64,000 nucleotides of DNA. Source: Candidatus Obscuribacterium magneticum. Lineage in GTDB: Bacteria; Elusimicrobiota; Elusimicrobia; F11. Below are positions 43,912 through 50,808 of this stretch, one piece after another (positions within the stretch are counted from its first letter, which is position 1; the number at the start of each line of letters is the position of its first letter). Both the position numbers and the translations under genes were made by a program. Under the pieces are notes generated by a model that was given only the letters and a program-made list of their open reading frames with translations, did no database searches and was not told the origin of the DNA. The stretch covers positions 1 to 64,000 of the forward strand of contig JAJAPZ010000005.1 of assembly GCA_020523905.1 (NCBI GenBank), in the 5' to 3' direction.

Positions 43912-45060
43912 TATACACGCATGCTCGCCCCCCCCAAACACTCCTTCTTTCTCTTCGGTCCCCGGGGAACAGGGAAATCCACCTGGTTGGAGGCTCGATT
44001 TGCCGAGGCTCAGCGTTTTGATTTTCTCAAGAATGAGATCCTTCTTCGGTATTTGGGAGAACCGCAGAAATGGAGACGCGAGGTGGAAGGGCTTGAAAAA
44101 GGGACGTGGGTGGTTCTGGACGAGGTTCAGAAAGTGCCGGCGCTTCTCGATGAGGTTCAGGCCGTCATGCACGATAGGGGCGATGAAATAAAGTTTTGCC
44201 TGACGGGTTCCAGCTCCCGGAAACTTAAATCCAGCAACGCCAACATGCTGGCGGGGCGCGCCCTGCAAAAGGCTTTTTTTTCGCTGGTGTCGAGAGAGCT
44301 GGGACCCACCTTCGAGTTGGAACAGGCCTTGAGGTTCGGGACCTTGCCGCTGGTTTGTGCACGACCGGATTCGGCCATCGGGACCCTTGAGGCCTACGTC
44401 GGCACCTATCTCAAGGAAGAAATCCAACAGGAGGCCCTGACGCGCAGTCTGGAGTCATTCACGCGGTTCCTGAAGGTGGCCGCTTTGATGAATGCCCAGG
44501 TCGTCAATGTGGCGGGGATCGCCCGGGATGCCGGCGTTCCCCGGCCGAGCGTGGCGCGCTATTTTTCGGTTTTGGAAGATACCCTGATCGGTTATTGGGT
44601 CCCCGGCTGGCAACCCCGCCTGAAAGTCAGGGAAAAGCAAAACCCAAAGTTCTATTTTTTCGATTGCGGCGTGGTTCGGGCGATTCTCGGGCTCTTGCGC
44701 GACAAGATCGAGACAGCCGAGCGCGGGGCATTGTTTGAAACCTTCGTTTTCAATGAGGTCCGCGCCGCCATCCATTATCTGGATGTGGGGGGGGAGATCT
44801 TTTACTATCGAACCCCCGCCGGGGTGGAAGTGGATCTGATTTGGAGCCGGGGTAAGCACGCCTGGGGAGCGGAGATAAAAGCCGCCACGGAGTGGAAAAG
44901 CGAATTTGGCAAGGGTCTCAAGGATCTCATCGAACAAAAGAAAATACAGGCCGCCTATGGGATCTACCGCGGCACGCGTTCCTTCTCCGAGTCCGGCGTT
45001 GTCATACTCCCCTTTGAAGAATTTTCCAAACGCCTCTTTGATGGGGACCTTTTTCCCTGA
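43888..45060 (+). CDS. AAA_14/DUF4143 ATPase
   Basis: A protein of up to 390 residues. The N-terminal AAA_14 domain shows Walker A GPRGTGKST (24-32) and Walker B WVVLDEVQ (74-81), plus the sensor-like FCLTGSSSRKLK. The C-terminal DUF4143 domain ends in a PD-(D/E)XK-like stretch (GVEVDLIWSRGKHAWGAEIKA). The family is widespread in accessory regions and its biological role is unclear. The ATGs at 43888, 43909 and 43921 are all possible; none has a clear SD. It is flanked by an operator-like repeat, an IS481-type relic seven bases after its stop, and a tRNA gene. Confidence 0.88.
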   Translation: MHCKMIIMYTRMLAPPKHSFFLFGPRGTGKSTWLEARFAEAQRFDFLKNEILLRYLGEPQKWRREVEGLEKGTWVVLDEVQKVPALLDEVQAVMHDRGDEIKFCLTGSSSRKLKSSNANMLAGRALQKAFFSLVSRELGPTFELEQALRFGTLPLVCARPDSAIGTLEAYVGTYLKEEIQQEALTRSLESFTRFLKVAALMNAQVVNVAGIARDAGVPRPSVARYFSVLEDTLIGYWVPGWQPRLKVREKQNPKFYFFDCGVVRAILGLLRDKIETAERGALFETFVFNEVRAAIHYLDVGGEIFYYRTPAGVEVDLIWSRGKHAWGAEIKAATEWKSEFGKGLKDLIEQKKIQAAYGIYRGTRSFSESGVVILPFEEFSKRLFDGDLFP

Positions 45061-45066
45061 ACCCCT

Positions 45067-45090
45067 GACACGGCTCTCTCTCCAAGGCAT
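45067..45090 (-). pseudogene. 5' relic of an IS481-type transposase gene
   Basis: A strong AGGAGG precedes ATG 45090, and eight codons read MPWRESRV, like the conserved beginning of many IS481-family transposases. Homology then stops at 45066 and the frame runs antisense through the ATPase gene. This looks like a one-ended remnant whose remainder was deleted. The call rests on a short match and needs a search. Confidence 0.4.
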
Positions 45091-45130
45091 ATCTCCTCCT
45101 CTGCATCTGATATGCCTTAAAGTGTAAACG

Positions 45131-45218
45131 ATGTGCCCGGAATAAACTGTAAAGGATGTGCCCGGAATAAACTGTAAAGGATGTGCCCGGAATAAACTGT
45201 AAAGGATGTGCCCGGAAT
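45131..45218. repeat. 25-bp tandem repeat, 3.5 copies
   Basis: Units start at 45131, 45156, 45181 and 45206 (partial), each beginning ATGTGCCCGGAAT and ending ACTGTAAAGG. The copies are identical, so recent slippage or amplification is likely. The array sits upstream of the IS481-like relic and 17 bases from the tRNA 3' end, and may derive from the insertion-sequence terminus. Confidence 0.95.
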
Positions 45219-45234
45219 ACCCATACCCCAAACC

Positions 45235-45323
45235 CGGAGGGGGAGGGATTCGAACCCTCGATACGGCTTTCACCGTATAGCGGTTTAGCAAACCGCCGCA
45301 CTAGGCCACTATGCGACCCCTCC
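45235..45323 (-). tRNA. tRNA-Ser (GCT)
   Basis: Read on the minus strand it folds as a class II tRNA: acceptor GGAGGGG/CCCCTCC with discriminator G, D stem GCA/TGC, anticodon stem GCGGT/ACCGC around loop TTGCTAA (anticodon GCT), a long variable arm with stem TACGG/CCGTA, and T arm GAGGG-TTCGAAT-CCCTC. CCA is not encoded. It decodes AGC/AGU serine codons. Confidence 0.95.
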
Positions 45324-45406
45324 AAGAACAAGAGATGGTGCATTTTACTTTGATTTCTTTAATCAGCAAATTTACTTTGCGGCAAATGAAGGATTATCAT
45401 CAGGTA

Positions 45407-45455
45407 AGGGGTCGAGCCTGAAGAAGTGAGAAGGACTTCTTCAGACTTGACCCCT
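45407..45455. repeat. Palindromic element with GGGGTC/GACCCC ends
   Basis: Arms 45407-45427 and 45435-45455 pair over 21 positions with two mismatches around a 7-base loop. The inner arm is CTGAAGAAGT. It lies between the tRNA and the GIY-YIG gene and resembles the end motif of the hairpin at 6514-6578. Confidence 0.8.
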
Positions 45456-45482
45456 GCCTCCGTTTTATTAAAGATTTCCCTC

Positions 45483-45785
45483 ATGGAGCCCAAATACCTG
45501 CGAATGATCCGCGGCATGAAGAAAAAGGGGAAGCGGGACTGGAATGTTTATGTCCTGCGCTGCGGGGATGGAACGCTCTATACCGGCGTGGCGAAGGATG
45601 TTTGGGCGCGCTTGACGCAGCACCAAAAAGGGGTGGGGGCCGCCTACACGCGGACACATCCGCCGGTCGACCTTGTTTATAAGGAAACGAAGCTTTCGAG
45701 GTCCCAGGCGCTCATCCGTGAAGCCGCCATCAAGCGGCTGCCTCGGATCCAAAAGGAAAAACTGGTGGGCCCACCGGTCTCTTAA
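45483..45785 (+). CDS. GIY-YIG endonuclease-domain protein
   Basis: A 100-residue protein of the YhbQ/UPF0213 type. The GIY-YIG core is NVYVLRCGDGTLYTGVAKDV, followed by the conserved Arg (ARLTQHQKGVGAAYTR) and the Glu in QALIREAAIKRL. Such single-domain proteins are thought to cut DNA, but cellular roles are poorly known. I chose ATG 45483 (MEPKYLR) because the frame upstream is encoded by the palindrome at 45407-45455. Confidence 0.88.
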   Translation: MEPKYLRMIRGMKKKGKRDWNVYVLRCGDGTLYTGVAKDVWARLTQHQKGVGAAYTRTHPPVDLVYKETKLSRSQALIREAAIKRLPRIQKEKLVGPPVS

Positions 45786-45788
45786 CGC

Positions 45789-46292
45789 ATGCACGACAAA
45801 CTGGATTTTTTAAGCGATTCACGGCGCCATCCCCGTTTTAAATCCACCGCTTTCCGCGGCGTCCCCGTTCATCTAAAGCCCCTCCCTCCTTACTTCGGCA
45901 CGCCCACCGAGGGCCACCTGGTGGACCTCTCCGCCGGGGGAATGGCCGTTTTGATGGGCGAGAGGATTCCCACCGACACGAATCTCCAGATGGAGCTCAC
46001 CTTCCCTGATCATTCCGTTTTGGGGTGCAAGGTCCGCATCCGCCGCGCGGTTCCCCAAAAAGACCTCACTCTGATCGGCATCGAATTCCTGGACCTTCCC
46101 GATTACATGCAGGCCAAAATCACCCGCATGACAAAGGATTTCCTGGATTGCGATATACGCATCAAAGCCCGCGTGAAGGACATCTGCCAGCTGGATTGCG
46201 CCTTCTTCAACATCTGCGACAAGAGGGAAAAAGTACGGCTCACGAAGAAACTCGACACCGCCCTTAAAATGAAATTGAAGCCGCTGGATTAA
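45789..46292 (+). CDS. PilZ-domain protein
   Basis: A 167-residue protein whose N-terminal half is a PilZ c-di-GMP-binding domain: RRHPR (12-16) supplies RxxxR and DLSAGG (46-51) supplies the D/N-x-S-x-x-G motif, so binding looks intact. The C-terminal third has a cysteine cluster (DICQLDCAFFNIC) that is not part of PilZ and may bind metal. It starts four bases after the GIY-YIG gene. Its TAA stop shares TTAA with the stop of the convergent helicase gene. Confidence 0.85.
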   Translation: MHDKLDFLSDSRRHPRFKSTAFRGVPVHLKPLPPYFGTPTEGHLVDLSAGGMAVLMGERIPTDTNLQMELTFPDHSVLGCKVRIRRAVPQKDLTLIGIEFLDLPDYMQAKITRMTKDFLDCDIRIKARVKDICQLDCAFFNICDKREKVRLTKKLDTALKMKLKPLD

Positions 46293-47515
46293 CGGAAGCG
46301 GCCGCGCCGCGAGGTGGAGAACCGCCGGCGGAAGCGGCCGAATTTCTCCAGCACGGATTTGGACGGCGTGACGAGCTTGGGGGGAACGATATAGGGAAAA
46401 TCCGGGATGACCCCGCGGGGGATCGGTTTTTTGATGAAATTTTCAATCCGCTTTAAGTATTGCTCCTCATCCGGCGTCACCAGCGTAAAGGCATCCCCCA
46501 CCGCTTCCACCCGCCCCGTCCGCCCGATCCGGTGGACGTAGTCTTCCGGATGATGAGGCACGTCAAAATTGATGACGTGGCTGATGTCCTTGACGTCGAT
46601 CCCTCTCGCCGCGATGTCGGTGGCGACCAAAATCTGGAATTTCCTCTCCTTAAATCCCCGCAGGGCGTCCTCCCGCTGTTCCTGGCTTCGGTCCGAGTGA
46701 ATCACGGAAACGGATTTCCCCAACCGATGGAGCGTCCTCACCAGATGATCGGCCCCATGCTTGGTCCGGCAAAAGATAAGCGCCGAGGAGATGTTTCCCA
46801 CCTCCAGGAGAGCTTGAAGCAAGGCTTCCTTTTGAAGCCGCGACACCGGATAGACCATTTGCGTGACGCTTTCGGGAGGGGTCGAGGGAGCCAGGTCGAC
46901 CAAGAGGGGATCTTTTAAAAATTGACGGACGATCTGCTGGATTTCCGGAGGGAAGGTGGCGGAAAAAAGCATGGTCTGCCGTTTTTCGGGCAAGCTGGAC
47001 ATGATCCGCCGGATGTCCGGCAGAAAGCCCATGTCCAGCATGCGGTCGGCCTCGTCAAGAACAAAGGTGTGGATGTGCCGCAAAAACAGGGTCCCCTGCC
47101 CCAGATGATCCAGGAGACGCCCCGGGGTGCCCACCACCACCTCCGCTCCGGAGCGAATCTGTCGAAGCTGTTTGTGATAGCTGGTTCCGCCCAAAATAAG
47201 CGCGGTCTTGATTTTGGTGTGTTTGGCGAGGTCGTGAAAAACGGAATTCACCTGGGCCGCCAGCTCGCGCGTCGGGGCGACCACCAACACGTTCGGCCGG
47301 TGGGCATGGGCGTGCGGATGCTTGATAATCTTATCGATGATGGGAACGACAAAGGCGAGCGTCTTGCCGGTGCCCGTCTGGGCGCACGCCCGGATGTCCC
47401 GGCCTTTAAGGGCCTCGGGGATCACGTGGGCCTGAACCGGCGTGGGCTCGGCAAAACCCAAGGTGGTGATGGCCTGGAAAATTTCAGGGGGAAGATGAAA
47501 ACGTGTAAAACCCAT
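46289..47515 (-). CDS. DEAD-box RNA helicase (RhlE-like)
   Basis: A 408-residue ATP-dependent RNA helicase with all family motifs: Q-motif region FAEPTPVQ, I AQTGTGKT, Ia PTRELAAQV, II DEAD (LDEADRMLDMGF), III SATFP, V RGIDVKD and VI HRIGRTGR. The C-terminal tail is short and basic (RFRRRFSTSRRGRFR), consistent with RNA contact. It probably acts in ribosome assembly or RNA turnover. It overlaps the PilZ gene tail by four bases with no terminator between them. Confidence 0.95.
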   Translation of the reverse strand: MGFTRFHLPPEIFQAITTLGFAEPTPVQAHVIPEALKGRDIRACAQTGTGKTLAFVVPIIDKIIKHPHAHAHRPNVLVVAPTRELAAQVNSVFHDLAKHTKIKTALILGGTSYHKQLRQIRSGAEVVVGTPGRLLDHLGQGTLFLRHIHTFVLDEADRMLDMGFLPDIRRIMSSLPEKRQTMLFSATFPPEIQQIVRQFLKDPLLVDLAPSTPPESVTQMVYPVSRLQKEALLQALLEVGNISSALIFCRTKHGADHLVRTLHRLGKSVSVIHSDRSQEQREDALRGFKERKFQILVATDIAARGIDVKDISHVINFDVPHHPEDYVHRIGRTGRVEAVGDAFTLVTPDEEQYLKRIENFIKKPIPRGVIPDFPYIVPPKLVTPSKSVLEKFGRFRRRFSTSRRGRFR

Positions 47516-47544
47516 GACGTTGACTTATTCTACTACTTCTCAAT

Positions 47545-48237
47545 TTAAATAACGCCCCGCTCCAGAAAGCTGAAGTATCCATTCGCCCCCACAATGATGT
47601 GATCAAGCAACCGAACATCCAGAAGTTGCGCCGCCTCTTTCAGGGAACGCGTCAGGCGCTTGTCCTCATCGGATGGATCGGTGTAGCCGCTGGGATGATT
47701 GTGGACGATGATGAGGCCCGAGGCGTGATGTGCCAGGGCCTTCTCCACGATCCGCCGGGGATACACGGCCACCTGGTCCACGGTTCCTTCGTTGATGACT
47801 TCGCTGGCAAGGACCTCATTTTGCGTGTTGAGGAAGATCGCCATAAAAGCTTCGTGAGGGAGCCCCGCCAACTTCATGGTGGCGAAATTCACGACCCGCT
47901 CCGGCGACGTGAGAAGATCCTTCCCCGCCATCCGCCCTGCCAGGTACATCCCGCCGATTTCTTTCACGAGCTTGATGAGCGTCGCCGAATGGGCGCCCAC
48001 CTCGGCTATCTGCCGGAGTTCCTCGGGGGCGGCGTCCAAGACGCCGTTCAAACTCCCGAAACGATCGATGAGCGTCTTGGCGATGGGCTTCACATCTTTC
48101 CGTGGAATGGCGTAGATCAGAAGAAGCTCCAGCGCCTCGTAATCGTGCATTCCTTCGAGGCGGGCTTTGCTAAAGCGTTCCTTCAACCGCTGCCGGTGGC
48201 CGGTCAATAGAGGCGGATAGGCCTGGTTTGTCATCAT
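47545..48237 (-). CDS. radC: RadC-family JAB-domain protein
   Basis: A 230-residue protein with the JAMM/MPN metal motif HNHPSGYTDPSDED, preceded by the conserved EVINEGTVDQVAVYPRRI. The N-terminal half has the helix-hairpin-helix-like DAAPEELRQIAEVGAHSA. RadC proteins were once linked to DNA repair, but their function is still unsettled. The start is ATG 48237 or 48234; both overlap the stop of the ORF6N gene (ATGATGA context), so the two genes are translationally linked. Confidence 0.92.
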   Translation of the reverse strand: MMTNQAYPPLLTGHRQRLKERFSKARLEGMHDYEALELLLIYAIPRKDVKPIAKTLIDRFGSLNGVLDAAPEELRQIAEVGAHSATLIKLVKEIGGMYLAGRMAGKDLLTSPERVVNFATMKLAGLPHEAFMAIFLNTQNEVLASEVINEGTVDQVAVYPRRIVEKALAHHASGLIIVHNHPSGYTDPSDEDKRLTRSLKEAAQLLDVRLLDHIIVGANGYFSFLERGVI

Positions 48238-48767
48238 TTGGCACACGCTTTGAATCCAATGGATATTTTCTTTTGAAGCGGCGGATTCAAGAGGGCACGC
48301 ATGGATTGGAAAATCAATCGGATGTGGCCGTCGTGCATGTTGACCTTCCGTTCCAGTTCATCCAGTTTATGGGCGAGGTCTTTGTGCTTATTGATCATCT
48401 CGCGCAACCGGACGAAGGCGCGCATGATGGTGATATTGACATCAATCGCACGCTGGCTGTTCAAAACGCTTGACAGCATGGCCACGCCTTGCTCGGTAAA
48501 GGCGGTCGGCCTATATTTCGGGTAACGTCCCCGGCCTGACTTTTCTAAGGTCGCATTTTGCGACCTTAGAGAATGCGCTTCCTCCCAGCTTAAGCGCACC
48601 ATGAAATCAGGGGGAAAGCGCCGAAGATTTCGGCGGACCTGCTCATTCAAGCGTTTGGCCGACACGCCATAAAGACGCGCCAGGTCGCTCGCTAGCATAA
48701 CGCGAAAACTTCGAATGAGATAGATTTTATTCTGTATGTGAAGAAGAGTGGCAACAACCTTTGACAT
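48234..48767 (-). CDS. ORF6N/KilA-N-type DNA-binding protein
   Basis: A 177-residue protein. The ORF6N domain covers about residues 5-110 (IYLIRSFRVMLASDLARLYGV, RNLRRFPPDFMVRLS, AFTEQGVAMLSSVLNS), followed by a helical, probably coiled-coil tail (MINKHKDLAHKLDELERKV). The family is common in phage and mobile regions and is predicted to bind DNA. I chose ATG 48767 because a perfect AGGAGG lies seven bases upstream. A perfect hairpin is embedded at 48545-48569, and a similar sequence is present upstream. Confidence 0.88.
   Translation of the reverse strand: MSKVVATLLHIQNKIYLIRSFRVMLASDLARLYGVSAKRLNEQVRRNLRRFPPDFMVRLSWEEAHSLRSQNATLEKSGRGRYPKYRPTAFTEQGVAMLSSVLNSQRAIDVNITIMRAFVRLREMINKHKDLAHKLDELERKVNMHDGHIRLIFQSMRALLNPPLQKKISIGFKACAK
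48545..48569. repeat. Perfect 11-bp stem, 3-base loop hairpin inside the ORF6N gene
   Basis: CTAAGGTCGCA-TTT-TGCGACCTTAG encodes part of SLRSQNATLEKS. A near copy of its core (GGTCGCATTTCGCGCC, 48849-48864) lies upstream of the gene, so it could be a binding site used twice. Confidence 0.75.
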
Positions 48768-48807
48768 GAAACACCTCCTAAAGATTTTAGGAGGGGATGA
48801 GGAGCTT

Positions 48808-48894
48808 ATGATAGCAAAGATAACGATTGTCGACGGAAAAATGTTTGAGGTCGCATTTCGCGCCATTGAGGCTCGAGGAAAAAAGGGAAGGTAA
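48808..48894 (+). CDS. Low-confidence 28-codon ORF divergent from the ORF6N gene
   Basis: ATG 48808 follows GAGGAG at short spacing and encodes MIAKITIVDG then a basic end (EARGKKGR). It contains the upstream copy of the GGTCGCA motif. No family is recognised and it may be fortuitous. Confidence 0.2.
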   Translation: MIAKITIVDGKMFEVAFRAIEARGKKGR

Positions 48895-48895
48895 A

Positions 48896-48928
48896 GGGGT
48901 TTAACCCGCCACAGCGGGCTAAGACCCC
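48896..48928 (-). terminator. Hairpin downstream of the metallophosphoesterase gene
   Basis: GGGGTTTAACCCGC pairs with GCGGGCTAAGACCCC around a short loop, with a small internal bulge. It starts one base after the minus-strand gene's stop. A long T-run is lacking, so it is a weak intrinsic terminator or a mRNA-stabilising stem. Confidence 0.5.
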
Positions 48929-48929
48929 T

Positions 48930-50093
48930 TCACCCCTTCAACTTCAGGAGGGTGATCTCCGCAGGAATGCCGAACCGGTTGGGGGGGCCCCAAAAGCCGG
49001 TCCCGGGGTTGACGTAAATCCAGAGGGAACCGCGACGATTCAAGCCTTTGTATATGGGCTTGAACAACCGGACGAGAAGATTGAAGGGAAAGAATTGGCC
49101 CCCGTGCGTGTGGGCGGAGAGCTGAAGCTGGAAGCCCGCCTTTTCGGCTTCAACGCCGTTTCCCGGGTCGTGGGCGAGAAGAATTCTGAATTTTACCGGG
49201 ACAGCCGTTGCCGCCGCCCGGCCCAGATCGGATATGTAGGCCGGCTCCACGTAGTGGGTATGACCGGAAGAATCTGTTATACCTGCGATCAAAATCGGCA
49301 CCCCTTCAAAGTTGACGATCCGGTTCTCATTGATGAGGGGCGTAAAACCCAACGCCTTCAATTCTTGAATCCACGGATCCCCTCTCCCGAAATGCTCGTG
49401 ATTGCCGGTCACGGCGTAGACCCCGAGGGGCGCCTTTAGGTTCGAAAGCGGCTCCAATGAGGGGGCGACGGACGCCAACGGCCCATCGGCCAAATCCCCC
49501 GTGAAAACGATGAGATCGGGCTTAAGCGACATCACCTCCCGAACCACTTTTTCAATGAAGGGACGCTGGTGTGTCGGGCTCACATGCAAATCACTGATCT
49601 GGACAATCCGAAGTTTCTCAAGCCCCGAGGGAAGATCCGGATAGGCCACCACGACCTCTTTCACCCGGGGCCCGGCCAGGGCTTGCCACAAACCCAAAAG
49701 GGCTATCGCCAGGGAAAGACCCGTGAGGCTGAGGGGAATCCAACGGCTGAAAATCATTTTTCGAAGGGAATCCTCGGGCCCAACCATGAGAAGCTTCCGG
49801 GCAACATAAAAAAGGAGATTCCCGATATCAAAGGGAATGGAGAAAATTATGAAGGTGGCCCACACGCCCATGCTGAAAGAGCCCACCCAAGCGATGGCGG
49901 CCAGGACATTCGAATCGGGGGAGAAGTGGCTGGAATGCCCCGCCCCGTGCCAGCCGAGCATGACGAAGAACAAGAGCCCCGTCACCAACCACGCCAGCCA
50001 CCCCCGCTCCGGAAAGAAAGGCCTCACCTTATAACCCGTATACAGGAACAAAACGACGAGAATACTGAGGAAGCTCATGAAAAAGTGTTTCAT
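48930..50093 (-). CDS. Membrane-anchored metallophosphoesterase (YaeI/YkuE-like)
   Basis: A 387-residue protein. The N-terminal ~150 residues contain about four membrane segments. The calcineurin-like phosphoesterase domain follows with metal motifs QISDLHVSPTH, FTGDLADG, VTGNHEHFG, LLAHDPG and LSAHTHGGQFFP. Relatives include lipid-linked phosphodiesterases of the UDP-diacylglucosamine pyrophosphatase type, but substrate cannot be read here. I chose ATG 50093 (MKHFFMS); the frame extends further into cysE. It is the last gene of the DUF1846-small ORF-cysE operon, 14 bases after cysE. Confidence 0.87.
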   Translation of the reverse strand: MKHFFMSFLSILVVLFLYTGYKVRPFFPERGWLAWLVTGLLFFVMLGWHGAGHSSHFSPDSNVLAAIAWVGSFSMGVWATFIIFSIPFDIGNLLFYVARKLLMVGPEDSLRKMIFSRWIPLSLTGLSLAIALLGLWQALAGPRVKEVVVAYPDLPSGLEKLRIVQISDLHVSPTHQRPFIEKVVREVMSLKPDLIVFTGDLADGPLASVAPSLEPLSNLKAPLGVYAVTGNHEHFGRGDPWIQELKALGFTPLINENRIVNFEGVPILIAGITDSSGHTHYVEPAYISDLGRAAATAVPVKFRILLAHDPGNGVEAEKAGFQLQLSAHTHGGQFFPFNLLVRLFKPIYKGLNRRGSLWIYVNPGTGFWGPPNRFGIPAEITLLKLKG

Positions 50094-50107
50094 GGATTCA
50101 GATGACC

Positions 50108-50683
50108 TTACTCGTTTGAAGGCGAGGGATGATTTGTCTTCGGCAAGGGAAGATTCACCCGCTCTCCCCGCTGGCGGACGATGCGGGCAGGCGTCCCGAC
50201 GACCGTGCAATCGGGCGGCACGTCATGCATGACGATAAACGAATTGGCTCCGATGCGGGCATTCTTTCCCACGGTGATGGGCCCCAGGAGAACGCTGTTG
50301 GTGCCGATATAAACGTTATCCTTGATGGTGGGGTGGCGCTTGCCGTGGTGTTTCCCGGTCCCGCCCAAGGTGACATTGTGAAACATCACGCAATTGTTTC
50401 CCACCTCGGCTGTTTGGCCGATCACAATGCCCTGCCCATGATCGATGAAAAAACCGCGGCCGATTCTGGCCGCCGGATGAATTTCAATCCCGGACCACAC
50501 CTTCGCCAGCATCGATAGGAAAGCGGGCACAATCGGAATGTGAATCCGGTGGAGAAAATGGGCCACCCGGTAGACCGTTATAGCGTGCAGGGGCGTGTGG
50601 CACAAAAGGGTTTCCAGGAGGCCGCCCGCCGCCGGATCATTTTTAAAGATGGCTTTCACATCGCTGACAAAGGTCAACATCAC
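50108..50683 (-). CDS. cysE: Serine O-acetyltransferase
   Basis: A 191-residue short-type serine acetyltransferase that makes O-acetylserine for cysteine synthesis. An N-terminal helical part (LCHTPLHAITVYRVAHFLHR) precedes the left-handed beta-helix: IEIHPAARIGRGFFIDHGQGIVIG (in outline), HNVTLGGTGKHHGKRHPTI and the catalytic His of FIDHG. The start is GTG 50683 or ATG 50680. The stop of the upstream small membrane ORF overlaps it. No cysK lies nearby. Confidence 0.93.
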   Translation of the reverse strand: MMLTFVSDVKAIFKNDPAAGGLLETLLCHTPLHAITVYRVAHFLHRIHIPIVPAFLSMLAKVWSGIEIHPAARIGRGFFIDHGQGIVIGQTAEVGNNCVMFHNVTLGGTGKHHGKRHPTIKDNVYIGTNSVLLGPITVGKNARIGANSFIVMHDVPPDCTVVGTPARIVRQRGERVNLPLPKTNHPSPSNE

Positions 50684-50808
50684 GCTTTCACCCTAAGACG
50701 GAGGAAAAACAAAAGTAAGGTCACCACCCCCAGCCCCCATCCCGAAACCAGGATCCACAGGTTATCCAGCCTCTTCATCAAATAAAAAAGGAAGGGAATG
50801 ATTCTCAT
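50680..50808 (-). CDS. 42-residue small membrane protein between DUF1846 gene and cysE
   Basis: The ATG (50808) overlaps the DUF1846 stop as ATGA, and the TGA overlaps the cysE GTG/ATG start. The gap between the two larger genes is therefore filled exactly by this frame. The product has two hydrophobic stretches (IIPFLFYLM and LGVVTLLLFFL) separated by KRLDNLW and ends in basic LRLRVKA. No family is recognised. Overlap on both sides is good evidence for translation. Confidence 0.65.
   Translation of the reverse strand: MRIIPFLFYLMKRLDNLWILVSGWGLGVVTLLLFFLRLRVKA

Noticed and set aside
44455..45291. 278-codon minus-strand frame starting near the tRNA
   Set aside because: It spans the tandem repeat, the IS-like start and then runs antisense through the AAA/DUF4143 gene. 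Only its short MPWRESRV part is meaningful.
46289..46292. Bidirectional terminator between PilZ and helicase genes
   Set aside because: Stops overlap at TTAA and no hairpin is present there.
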